From Nonomuraea rhodomycinica (GTDB taxonomy: Bacteria; Actinomycetota; Actinomycetes; Streptosporangiales; Streptosporangiaceae), in the NCBI RefSeq assembly GCF_013363995.1, contig NZ_JABWGO010000003.1, positions 62,001 through 126,000 on the forward strand: a stretch of 64,000 nt of DNA, read 5' to 3'. A program made the translations under genes and the position numbers. The notes beneath the pieces were generated by a model, which did not search any database, had not been told where the DNA came from, and saw nothing but the letters and a program-made list of their open reading frames with translations. Below are positions 51,632-59,408 of the stretch, one piece after another; position 1 is the first letter of the stretch, and the number at the start of each line of letters is the position of its first letter.

Positions 51632-53230
51632 ATGATCATCGCCAGTGACATCGAGCTGCGCGCCGGCGCGCGCCTGCTCATCGAAAGCGCCTCCTTCCGG
51701 GTCAACCCGGGCGACAAGATCGGCCTGGTGGGCCGCAACGGCGCGGGCAAGACCACGCTGACCAAGGTCCTGGCCGGCGAGGCGCTGCCCGCCGCCGGGT
51801 CGGTCACCACGAGCGGCAGCGTCGGCTACCTGCCGCAGGATCCCCGTACGGGCGACCTGCAGGTGCTGGCCCGCGACCGCATCCTGTCCGCGCGCGGGCT
51901 CGACGAGGTGCTGCGCAAGCTGCGCGAGGCCGAGCTCGGCATGTCCTCCGCCGACGACAAGACGCGCGAGCGGGCGGTGCGCCGCTACGGCCGGCTGGAG
52001 GACCAGATGCACGTCCTCGGCGGCTACGCGGCCGAGGCGGAGGCCGCCTCCATCGCCTCCAGTCTGGGGCTGCCGGACCGCGTCCTCGGACAGCCGCTGG
52101 AAACGCTTTCCGGCGGACAGCGCAGGCGCGTGGAATTGGCGCGCATTCTATTCAGCGGGGCGGAAACTCTCCTTCTCGACGAGCCGACAAACCACCTAGA
52201 TGCCGACTCAATCGGGTGGCTTCGTGATTTTTTGCGTTCCCATCAGGGCGGCTTGGTGATCATCAGCCATGACGTCGACCTTCTTGAAGCGACGGTCAAC
52301 AAGGTCCTTCACCTCGATGCCAACCGCTGTGTCATCGACCACTACAACGTCGGCTGGAAGGCCTACCTCGCCCAGCGCGAGACCGACGAGAAGCGGCGCA
52401 AGCGCGAGCGGGCCAACGCCGAGAAGCAGGCCGGCGCCCTGCTGGCCCAGGCCGACAAGATGCGCGCCAAGGCCACCAAGGCCAAGGCCGCGCAGGACAT
52501 GATGCGCCGCGCCCACCGGCTGCTCGCCGGCACCGAGGAGGAGCGCCAGAGCGACAAGGTGGCGCGGCTGCGCTTCCCGCAGCCGCAGCCGTGCGGGCGC
52601 ACCCCGCTCACGGCCGAGGGCCTGTCCAAGTCCTACGGCTCGCTGGAGGTCTTCACCGACGTCAGCGTGGCCATCGACCGAGGTCACCGGGTCGTCATCC
52701 TCGGCCTCAACGGCGCCGGCAAGACCACCCTGCTGCGGCTGCTGGGCGGCCTGGAGACGCCCGACACGGGCGAGGTGCGGCCCGGCCACGGCCTCAAGCT
52801 CGGCTACTACGCCCAGGAGCACGAGACGCTCGACGCCGACCGCACGATCCTGGAGAACATGCGCTCGGCCGGCGGCGAGTTCACCGACACCGAGCTGCGC
52901 AAGGTGCTCGGGTCCTTCCTGTTCACCGGCGACGACGTCGACAAGCCGGCCGGGGTGCTGTCCGGCGGCGAGAAGACCCGCCTCGCGCTGGCGATGCTCG
53001 TGCTCTCCAGTGCCAACGTCCTGTTGCTCGACGAGCCCACGAACAACCTCGATCCGGTCAGCCGGGAGCAGGTCCTCAACGCTCTGAGGTCCTATTCAGG
53101 AGCGATCGTACTCGTCACCCATGACGAGGGTGCCGTTGACGCCCTGTCACCGGATAGGGTGATCTTGCTACCGGACGGAACTGAAGACGCATGGAGCGCC
53201 GAATTTTCCGATCTTGTGGCACTTGCCTGA
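51632..53230 (+). CDS. ABC-F family ATPase
   Basis: A 532-residue soluble protein with two ABC cassettes and no membrane segments, the ABC-F layout of ribosome-binding translation or antibiotic-protection factors. First cassette: Walker A GRNGAGKTT (near residue 36), signature LSGGQRRRVEL, Walker B LLLDEPTNHLD. The linker of charged residues (about 240-310, KRRKRERANAEKQ and KMRAKATKAKAAQ) is the P-site tRNA-interaction motif region. Second cassette: GLNGAGKTT, LSGGEKTRLAL, LLLDEPTNNLD. The segment 52099-52322 uses A/T-ending codons unusual here. A leader ORF/hairpin suggests inducible translation. Resistance versus housekeeping role cannot be told. Confidence 0.9.
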   Translation: MIIASDIELRAGARLLIESASFRVNPGDKIGLVGRNGAGKTTLTKVLAGEALPAAGSVTTSGSVGYLPQDPRTGDLQVLARDRILSARGLDEVLRKLREAELGMSSADDKTRERAVRRYGRLEDQMHVLGGYAAEAEAASIASSLGLPDRVLGQPLETLSGGQRRRVELARILFSGAETLLLDEPTNHLDADSIGWLRDFLRSHQGGLVIISHDVDLLEATVNKVLHLDANRCVIDHYNVGWKAYLAQRETDEKRRKRERANAEKQAGALLAQADKMRAKATKAKAAQDMMRRAHRLLAGTEEERQSDKVARLRFPQPQPCGRTPLTAEGLSKSYGSLEVFTDVSVAIDRGHRVVILGLNGAGKTTLLRLLGGLETPDTGEVRPGHGLKLGYYAQEHETLDADRTILENMRSAGGEFTDTELRKVLGSFLFTGDDVDKPAGVLSGGEKTRLALAMLVLSSANVLLLDEPTNNLDPVSREQVLNALRSYSGAIVLVTHDEGAVDALSPDRVILLPDGTEDAWSAEFSDLVALA

Positions 53231-53343
53231 TCTTAATTTGGGTGGGTACGGATCTTTTCCCGTGGAGTAGGTAGCCGATCCCGCTGAAATGACTGATCAT
53301 GGCGGAGTAACGCTGCGGAAGTCCGGCACTACAGGAGGTACTC

Positions 53344-53559
53344 GTGGCCGAGACACTGAAGAAGGGCACCCGGGTCACCGGGGCCGACCGTGAAAAGCTG
53401 GCCGGCGATCTCAAGAAGCGCTACGCCGCGGGTGAGAGCATCCGTGCCCTGGCCGCTTCGACCGGTCGGTCCTACGGGTTCATCCACCGCATCCTGAGCG
53501 AGTCCGGCGTGACTCTGCGCGGGCGCGGCGGGGCGACCCGAGGCAAGTCCAAGCGCTGA
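53344..53559 (+). CDS. Small helix-turn-helix protein
   Basis: A 71-residue basic protein. After a Lys-rich start, REKLAGDLKKRYAAGESIRALAASTGRSYGFIHRILSESGV (as LAGDLKKRYAAGESIR, then ALAASTGRSYGFIHRILSE) forms a resolvase/sigma-like HTH, followed by a glycine/arginine/lysine tail (RGRGG, RGKSKR). Homologous short HTH proteins are widespread and conserved in actinomycetes. GTG start with CAGGAGG seven bases upstream. A nucleoid-associated or regulatory role is inferred. Confidence 0.85.
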   Translation: MAETLKKGTRVTGADREKLAGDLKKRYAAGESIRALAASTGRSYGFIHRILSESGVTLRGRGGATRGKSKR

Positions 53560-53682
53560 CGGCCGCCTCGGAACGTGCGACCGCAGCCGCTCGTCCCTAG
53601 TCAGCCAGCCGTCGCGCCCGGGCCCAGAATCTCATTCTGTAAGCTCGGGCGCGACGGTTCAGTGGGCACGAGGGAGCGGGCG

Positions 53683-54516
53683 ATGGCGGGAGCGAAGGCG
53701 CCACAGGAGCGCGGGGGGTACACGGAGGACGTGTCCGCCGGAGGACCGGAGGAACACGGACTGCGTTACGAGGTGGACGGTGAGATCGCGACGATCACGC
53801 TGGACCGGCCGGACAAGCGGAACGCGCAGACGTTCGCGACCTGGTCAGCGTTGGCCCAGATCGGTGATGACCTACCGGAACGGGTGCGCATCGTCGTCGT
53901 GAAAGGTGAGGGACCGTCCTTCTCGGCAGGCATCGACCTGCGGATGTTCACACCAGAGGGGGTGCCCGGACAGGGCTCGTTCAGCTCGGCAGCGCGGCTC
54001 GGAGCCGCGGCGTTCGAGCAGCGGTTGCGGCAGGCACAGCGGGGGTTCCTGTGGCTGCGCCGCCCCGAGATCGTTTCCATCGCGGCCGTGCAGGGCCACG
54101 CGATCGGCGCGGGTTTCCAGCTCGCGCTCGCCTGCGACCTGCGGATCGTGGCCGACGATGTCAAGTTCTGCATGAAGGAGCCCGCCCTGGGGCTGGTGCC
54201 CGATCTGACCGGGACCAAGCCGCTGGTCGAGCTCGTCGGCCTGGCCAGGGCGATCGACATCTGCCTGACCGCCAGGACCGTGGAGGCCGGCGAGGCCCTG
54301 CGCATCGGGCTCACCGAACAGGTCGTCGCCCGTGACGACCTGGACCGGGCCGTCCACGACAAGATCGCCGAGCTGCTCTCGACCAACCGGGACGCGGCCA
54401 CGGCGACCAAGCGGCTCCTCCAGGGCGCGCGCTCGCGCACCCTGGAGGAGCAGTGCGCGGCCGAGGGCGCCGAGCAGGCCGAACGCCTGCGCGCCCTCTT
54501 CGCCGCCCAGCCCTGA
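53683..54516 (+). CDS. Enoyl-CoA hydratase/isomerase (crotonase) family protein
   Basis: A 277-residue crotonase-fold protein. The CoA-binding and oxyanion segments are GPSFSAGIDLRMF and QGHAIGAGFQLALACD. The first catalytic Glu of hydratases (in the ELAL position) is Gln here, whereas the second Glu is kept in KEPALGL and an Asp follows in VPDLTGT, an arrangement closer to dienoyl-CoA isomerases than to hydratases. ATG 53683 is used for its AGGGAGCGGG upstream; an N-terminal tail of 25 residues precedes the fold. Probably fatty-acid or polyketide-precursor degradation; substrate unknown. Confidence 0.82.
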   Translation: MAGAKAPQERGGYTEDVSAGGPEEHGLRYEVDGEIATITLDRPDKRNAQTFATWSALAQIGDDLPERVRIVVVKGEGPSFSAGIDLRMFTPEGVPGQGSFSSAARLGAAAFEQRLRQAQRGFLWLRRPEIVSIAAVQGHAIGAGFQLALACDLRIVADDVKFCMKEPALGLVPDLTGTKPLVELVGLARAIDICLTARTVEAGEALRIGLTEQVVARDDLDRAVHDKIAELLSTNRDAATATKRLLQGARSRTLEEQCAAEGAEQAERLRALFAAQP

Positions 54517-54674
54517 GCAGCCGAAACCCTGCCCCGCCCGGCCTGACCGGCGGGGCCCGGCGCTGAGCAGCCGAGGCCCTGCCCCGCCCGTGTCCGATCC
54601 GATACGCGTCCGATACGCGCCGCCGGGAACAGCGGGGCCGCCGGCGGCGCTCATACCGGGGAGGAGGGCCCCGG

Positions 54675-56561
54675 ATGGCGATGATGGGAGGGGGCTTCGG
54701 CCCCCAGGTCATGGCGTCGCTGCGCCGCGACGAGTCGGTGACCAAGCAGCGGCTCGCGCCCGGCACCGTACGGCGCATCGCGGGCTACGCGCGGCCGTAC
54801 ACCCGGCAGATCACCGCGTTCCTGCTGCTGGTGATGGCCGGCGCGGTGGTCGTGGTCGCCAACCCGCTGCTGATGAAGGCGGTCATCGACGACGGCATCC
54901 TGCCCAGGCGCACGGACGTCGTCGTCGGCCTGGCGCTGGCGATCGCCGCGCTCGCGGTGGTCGACGCCGGGCTCACGCTGGCGCAGCGCTGGTTCTCGGC
55001 CCGCATCGGCGAGGGACTGATCTACGACCTGCGCACCGAGGTGTTCGACCACGTGCAGCGCATGCCGGTGGCGTTCTTCATGCGGGCGCAGACCGGCGCG
55101 CTGGTCTCGCGGCTCAACACCGACGTCATCGGCGCCCAGCGCGCCCTGACCAGCACCCTGTCGTCCGTGGTGTCCAACGTGATCAGCCTGGTGCTCGTGC
55201 TCGGCGCCATGCTCGTGCTGTCGTGGCAGGTGACGCTGGTCGCGCTGGTGCTGGTGCCGATCTTCGTGATCCCGGCCAAGTGGGTGGGCCGGCGCATGTC
55301 GGCGCTGACGCGCGAGCAGATGCAGCTCGACGCCGAGATGAGCTCCGTCAGCACCGAGCGCTTCAACGTCGCCGGCGCCATGCTCGCCAAGCTGTACGGC
55401 CGGCCCGAGGACGACGCCGCCGTGTTCGGGGCGCGTGCCGCCCGGGTGCGCGACGTGGGCGTCACGGTCGGCATGTACGGCACCGTGTTCCGGGTCGCGC
55501 TCGGCCTGGTCGCCGCGCTCGCCACGGCCCTGGTGTACGGCATCGGCGGCGTGCTGGCCATCGGCGAGGTGTTCGAGCTCGGCACGCTCGTGGCCCTGGC
55601 CGCGCTGCTCATGCGCCTGTACGGCCCGCTGACGTCGCTGTCGAACGTGCACGTGGACGTGATGACGGCGCTGGTGAGCTTCGACCGGGTCTTCGAGGTC
55701 CTCGACCTGAAGCCCATGGTGGCCGAGCGGCCGGACGCCCGTCCCGTGCCCGACGGCCCGGTGACGATCACGTTCGACGACGTCCACTTCCGCTATCCCG
55801 CGGCCGAGGAGGTGTCGCTGGCGTCGCTGGAGTCGGTGGCCCGGCAGGACACCGCCCCCTCCCACCCCGTGCTCAAGGGCGTGTCCTTCACCGCCCGGCC
55901 CGGCCGCCTCGTGGCGCTGGTCGGCCCGTCCGGCGCCGGCAAGACCACGATCACCTCGCTGGTGTCGCGGCTGTACGACGTGTCCGGGGGAGCGGTCCGC
56001 CTCAACGGGCTCGACGTGCGCGAGGCCACGCTCGCCTCGCTGCGCGACACCGTCGGCGTGGTCGCCCAGGACCCCCACCTGTTCCACGACACGATCGGCG
56101 CCAACCTGCGCTACGCCCGGCCGGGCGCGAGCGACGAGGAGCTGTGGGAGGCGCTGCGGGCCGCGCAGATCGGCGAACTGGTCGAGAGCCTGCCCGACGG
56201 GCTCGACACGGTCGTCGGCGACCGCGGCCACCGGCTGTCGGGCGGCGAGAAGCAGCGGCTGGCGCTGGCGCGGCTGCTGCTGAAGGCGCCGCGCGTCGTC
56301 GTGCTCGACGAGGCCACCGCCCACCTCGACTCGGAGTCGGAGGCGGCCGTGCAGCAGGCGCTGAAGACGGCGCTCGCCGGCCGCACCTCGCTGGTCATCG
56401 CGCACCGGCTGTCGACGATCCGCGAGGCCGACGAGATCCTCGTCGTCCAGGACGGGCGGATCGCCGAGCGCGGCACGCACGACGAGCTGCTCGCCCGCGG
56501 CGGCCTGTACGCGGAGCTGCACCGCACGCAGTTCAGCTCGTCAGGCAGCCCGCAGTCGTGA
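54675..56561 (+). CDS. ABC exporter, fused membrane and ATPase domains
   Basis: A 628-residue half-transporter (type IV ABC exporter, multidrug/lipid type). Six transmembrane helices cover about residues 40-330, with coupling motifs VPIFVIPAKWVGRRM and the ATPase domain from about 365: Walker A GPSGAGKTT, Q-loop VAQDPHLFHDTI, signature LSGGEKQRLAL, Walker B VVVLDEATAHLD and H-loop IAHRLST. The stretch between the A-loop (FRYPAAEE) and Walker A has an insertion of about 20 residues. It should act as a homodimer. Ribosome-binding site GGAGGAGGG. Substrate unknown. Confidence 0.9.
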   Translation: MAMMGGGFGPQVMASLRRDESVTKQRLAPGTVRRIAGYARPYTRQITAFLLLVMAGAVVVVANPLLMKAVIDDGILPRRTDVVVGLALAIAALAVVDAGLTLAQRWFSARIGEGLIYDLRTEVFDHVQRMPVAFFMRAQTGALVSRLNTDVIGAQRALTSTLSSVVSNVISLVLVLGAMLVLSWQVTLVALVLVPIFVIPAKWVGRRMSALTREQMQLDAEMSSVSTERFNVAGAMLAKLYGRPEDDAAVFGARAARVRDVGVTVGMYGTVFRVALGLVAALATALVYGIGGVLAIGEVFELGTLVALAALLMRLYGPLTSLSNVHVDVMTALVSFDRVFEVLDLKPMVAERPDARPVPDGPVTITFDDVHFRYPAAEEVSLASLESVARQDTAPSHPVLKGVSFTARPGRLVALVGPSGAGKTTITSLVSRLYDVSGGAVRLNGLDVREATLASLRDTVGVVAQDPHLFHDTIGANLRYARPGASDEELWEALRAAQIGELVESLPDGLDTVVGDRGHRLSGGEKQRLALARLLLKAPRVVVLDEATAHLDSESEAAVQQALKTALAGRTSLVIAHRLSTIREADEILVVQDGRIAERGTHDELLARGGLYAELHRTQFSSSGSPQS

Positions 56562-56564
56562 GCG

Positions 56565-57449
56565 TCAGCCGGTCAGGTAGCCCAGGGTCGTGAGCTCCTG
56601 CCGGGCGACCTTCTCCACCAGGGCGAGGTCGTCCGGCCGCAGCCGGGTGCGCCATGTCCCGGTCTCCGGCGGGCCGCCGCCGTACAGGGCGACCTTGGAG
56701 ACGCGCGTGCCGAGGAAGGCCGCCACCGACGCCACCGCCTGGGCCGGCCTGAGCGCCAGATCCTCGAAGCGCAGGGTCAGCAGCTGCTCCTCGGGCAGGT
56801 CGCGGCGGAGCGTGGCGCTCAGGCGCACGGCGCTGCGCCAGCGCAGGGCGCTCTTGCCGGCGACCGGCATGCCCTTCCACTTGTCGAGGTGCTCGTCGCG
56901 GTTGACGCCGAGGAACGCGTTGGGGAACTCCGTCTCGCCCGACAGCATCGCCGGCTTGAACCACGCCAGGCACGCCGGGTCGGCCAGCATGTCGGCCACC
57001 ACGTCGCGACCGTCGCGCACGATCTGGACGAACCGGGCGTCGGGAAAGGCGCGCAGCAGGGTGGCGGCGCTGTAGATGAGGTCGGGGCTGGCGTCGCCGA
57101 AGCGGGTGACCTCGGCCGTCGCGACGCAGGGGCCGCCGCCCGTCACCCCGCCGGCCTCGCGGCACGCCGGGCCGCACAGCCGGCACGTGTCGGGCATCAC
57201 CTGCCACGACTCGGCCAGCGCGTCGCGCAGCACCCGTACGGCGCCGGAGCTCTCGCCGATGGACGGCTTGCGGGCGAAGGCGTACAGGACGTGGGCCACG
57301 CAGGCCCGGCCCATGGTCAGGTGGAAGCCCGGTGACCGTTTGAGGGCGCGGCCGAGCAGATCCGTGCCGGAATGCGGCGCTCCGAGCAGGAAGACCGGGC
57401 GGCGGACCTTGATGCCGTTGACCACGAGGATGTGGGGCGGAAGTCGCAT
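56565..57449 (-). CDS. Sulfotransferase-family protein
   Basis: A 294-residue PAPS-dependent sulfotransferase-like protein. The 5'-phosphosulfate loop is FLLGAPHSGTDLLGRAL (near residues 21-37), and the 3'-phosphate motif is FVQIVRDGRDVVADML around residue 150. Four cysteines cluster at CRLCGPACREAGG, absent from most relatives and possibly structural or metal-binding. ATG 57449 is only 31 bp from the divergent LD-carboxypeptidase GTG, leaving little room for two full promoters. Acceptor unknown. Confidence 0.82.
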   Translation of the reverse strand: MRLPPHILVVNGIKVRRPVFLLGAPHSGTDLLGRALKRSPGFHLTMGRACVAHVLYAFARKPSIGESSGAVRVLRDALAESWQVMPDTCRLCGPACREAGGVTGGGPCVATAEVTRFGDASPDLIYSAATLLRAFPDARFVQIVRDGRDVVADMLADPACLAWFKPAMLSGETEFPNAFLGVNRDEHLDKWKGMPVAGKSALRWRSAVRLSATLRRDLPEEQLLTLRFEDLALRPAQAVASVAAFLGTRVSKVALYGGGPPETGTWRTRLRPDDLALVEKVARQELTTLGYLTG

Positions 57450-57480
57450 ACTGGAGCACAAGTGTGACACCGTTTGGCAC

Positions 57481-58425
57481 GTGAACGAGCCAGGGACCGG
57501 GCCCGTGCGGCCCGAGGGACAGATCACCGCGTTGCGGCCGGGCGACACCGTCGCGGTCGTGGCGCCGTCGGGGCCGCCGGACGCCACGTTGCTCAAGCGC
57601 GGCATCGAGCGCCTGGAGGGGCTGGGGCTGAAGGTGGCGGCCAGCGGGCGGGTGCTCGACCGGCAGGAGCTGCCCTACCTGGCCGGCTCGGACGAGGGCC
57701 GCGCCGCCGACCTGCAGGCCGCCTGGTGCGACCCGGCCGTCTCCGCGGTGTTCTGCGCGCGCGGCGGGTACGGCGCGGCGCGGCTGCTCGGCCTGATCGA
57801 CTGGGACGCGATGCGGGCGGCGGGGCCGAAGACGCTCGTCGGCTCCAGCGACATCACCGCGCTGCACCACGTCTTCGGCGCCGAGCTGGGCGTGCCGACC
57901 CTGCATGGGCCGATGCCGGCCTGCGACACGATCGCCGGCGAGGGCGGCCCGGAGCCGGTGTCGTGGGAGAACTTCCAGGCGGCCCTGGCCGGACGGGCGC
58001 CCGCGGTCACCGGTGACCGGGTGCTGGCGCCGGGCCGGGCCGAGGGCGTGCTGACCGGGGGCAACCTGTCGCTGCTGGCCTCCCTGTGCGGCACCCGTCA
58101 TCACCCGTCCTTCGACGGACGGATCGTGCTGCTGGAGGACATCGGCGAGGAGCCGTACCGGATCGACAGGATGCTCACCCAGCTCCTGCAGTCGGGGGCC
58201 TTCGACGGCGTGCGGGGTCTCGTGCTCGGCTCGTGGGTGGACTGCGGCGACCCCTATCCCGTGCTGCGCGACCGGCTGCTGCCGCTGGGCGTACCGATCC
58301 TGGCCGGGCTGCCGGTTGGGCACGGATCACCACAGCTGAGTGTGTGGCTTGGAGCCCCGGCCGTTATCGATACCGAATCGTGCTCGCTGGCTGGACCGAT
58401 CCGCAGCGGCGAGCAGGCAAGGTAG
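57481..58425 (+). CDS. LD-carboxypeptidase (LdcA/MccF family, S66)
   Basis: A 314-residue cytosolic serine peptidase. The catalytic set of family S66 is present: Ser in VGSSDITALHH, Glu in VLLEDIGEEPYRIDR and His in LAGLPVGHGSPQ; the first domain has VAVVAPSGPPD and ARGGYGAARLL. LdcA enzymes remove the terminal D-Ala of tetrapeptides during peptidoglycan recycling; MccF-type members inactivate microcin C-like compounds. GTG 57481 begins the fold without a visible ribosome-binding site, so the mRNA is probably leaderless. Confidence 0.9.
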   Translation: MNEPGTGPVRPEGQITALRPGDTVAVVAPSGPPDATLLKRGIERLEGLGLKVAASGRVLDRQELPYLAGSDEGRAADLQAAWCDPAVSAVFCARGGYGAARLLGLIDWDAMRAAGPKTLVGSSDITALHHVFGAELGVPTLHGPMPACDTIAGEGGPEPVSWENFQAALAGRAPAVTGDRVLAPGRAEGVLTGGNLSLLASLCGTRHHPSFDGRIVLLEDIGEEPYRIDRMLTQLLQSGAFDGVRGLVLGSWVDCGDPYPVLRDRLLPLGVPILAGLPVGHGSPQLSVWLGAPAVIDTESCSLAGPIRSGEQAR

Positions 58426-58468
58426 GAGGGACAGATCGGGGCAAATCGGACATGATGGGACGCCGCGC

Positions 58469-59371
58469 GTGAAGTTCCTCCGACGTGGCCGGAAACCCTC
58501 GCGCAGGGCGGTCGAGGACGTCGACCTCGACTCCCTGCTCGCACTCGTGGCCGACTCCCTCGGCTTCACCTGCGTCTTCGCCGCCGACGGCGCCTCGCTC
58601 ACCCTCCGCCCGCCGGCTCCCCGCCGGCCGCGCGACGGCGAGATCCTCGTCCGGCTCACCGGGCTGCGCCGCGAGGCGGGCCGCCGGCCGCGCGAGGACT
58701 GGCCGACCCTCGTCTCGCAGCACCTGGCCCGGGTGGTGGGCGCCGCCGGGGGCGTCGTGGACGCCCCCTTGGACGCCTGCGACTACGACCGGGCCGGGCC
58801 GCTGCTGGGCACCCGCGTGGAGGCGGTGGACGAGGTGCCCGACCTGACCCGCGTGGTCGGCCGTCACCTCAACGGCGACCTGGTGGAGCTGCTCACCGTC
58901 GGAGCCCGCCCGGTGCTGCCCGAGGAGGCCGGCTGCTGGCCCGTGCCGCCCGGCGAGGCCCTGGAGCGGGCGGTCGGCAACGTGCGGCGCGGCGAGAGGC
59001 TGTCGGTCGAGGCCATCGAGCTGTCCGGCACGGCCGTCACCCGGCTGACCGGCCGCGCCCCGTCGGCGGCGACGCACCTGCGCTGGCTGGGCGCCTACCT
59101 GCCGGTGCCCGCCCACGGCGTCCTGGCCGTGCTGCCCGACCCGTACACGCTGCTCGTGCACCCGGTGAACGGGATCGGCGTGGTGCGGGCCATCGAGCGG
59201 CTGCGCGTCCACGCCGCCCGCACGGGCGGGCTGAGCCCGCAGGTCTACTGGTGGCACCAGGGGCGGCTGACGCTCATCCGGGCCGACATCGAGCTGCGCG
59301 ACGGGCAGACGCGGCTGGTCGTCGCGCCGCCGCCCGACTTCGCCCGCGTCCTGGCCCGCCTCGCCGCCTGA
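58469..59371 (+). CDS. Conserved hypothetical protein (possible DUF1444-like)
   Basis: A 300-residue protein with no signal peptide or membrane segment. It has repeated alpha/beta patterns: DWPTLVSQHLARVVG early on, then WLGAYLPVPAHGVLAVLPDPYTLLVHPVNG in the C-terminal half (LPVPAHGVLAVLPDPY), and ends FARVLARLAA. The layout loosely recalls DUF1444-type proteins but this was not confirmed. GTG 58469 is chosen as the start nearest the conserved part; the frame is open upstream to 58340. It lies 43 bp after the LD-carboxypeptidase on the same strand. Confidence 0.65.
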   Translation: MKFLRRGRKPSRRAVEDVDLDSLLALVADSLGFTCVFAADGASLTLRPPAPRRPRDGEILVRLTGLRREAGRRPREDWPTLVSQHLARVVGAAGGVVDAPLDACDYDRAGPLLGTRVEAVDEVPDLTRVVGRHLNGDLVELLTVGARPVLPEEAGCWPVPPGEALERAVGNVRRGERLSVEAIELSGTAVTRLTGRAPSAATHLRWLGAYLPVPAHGVLAVLPDPYTLLVHPVNGIGVVRAIERLRVHAARTGGLSPQVYWWHQGRLTLIRADIELRDGQTRLVVAPPPDFARVLARLAA

Positions 59372-59408
59372 CCGGCCACCCCGCCCCACCCCGCCCACGC
59401 CGCGCCGG

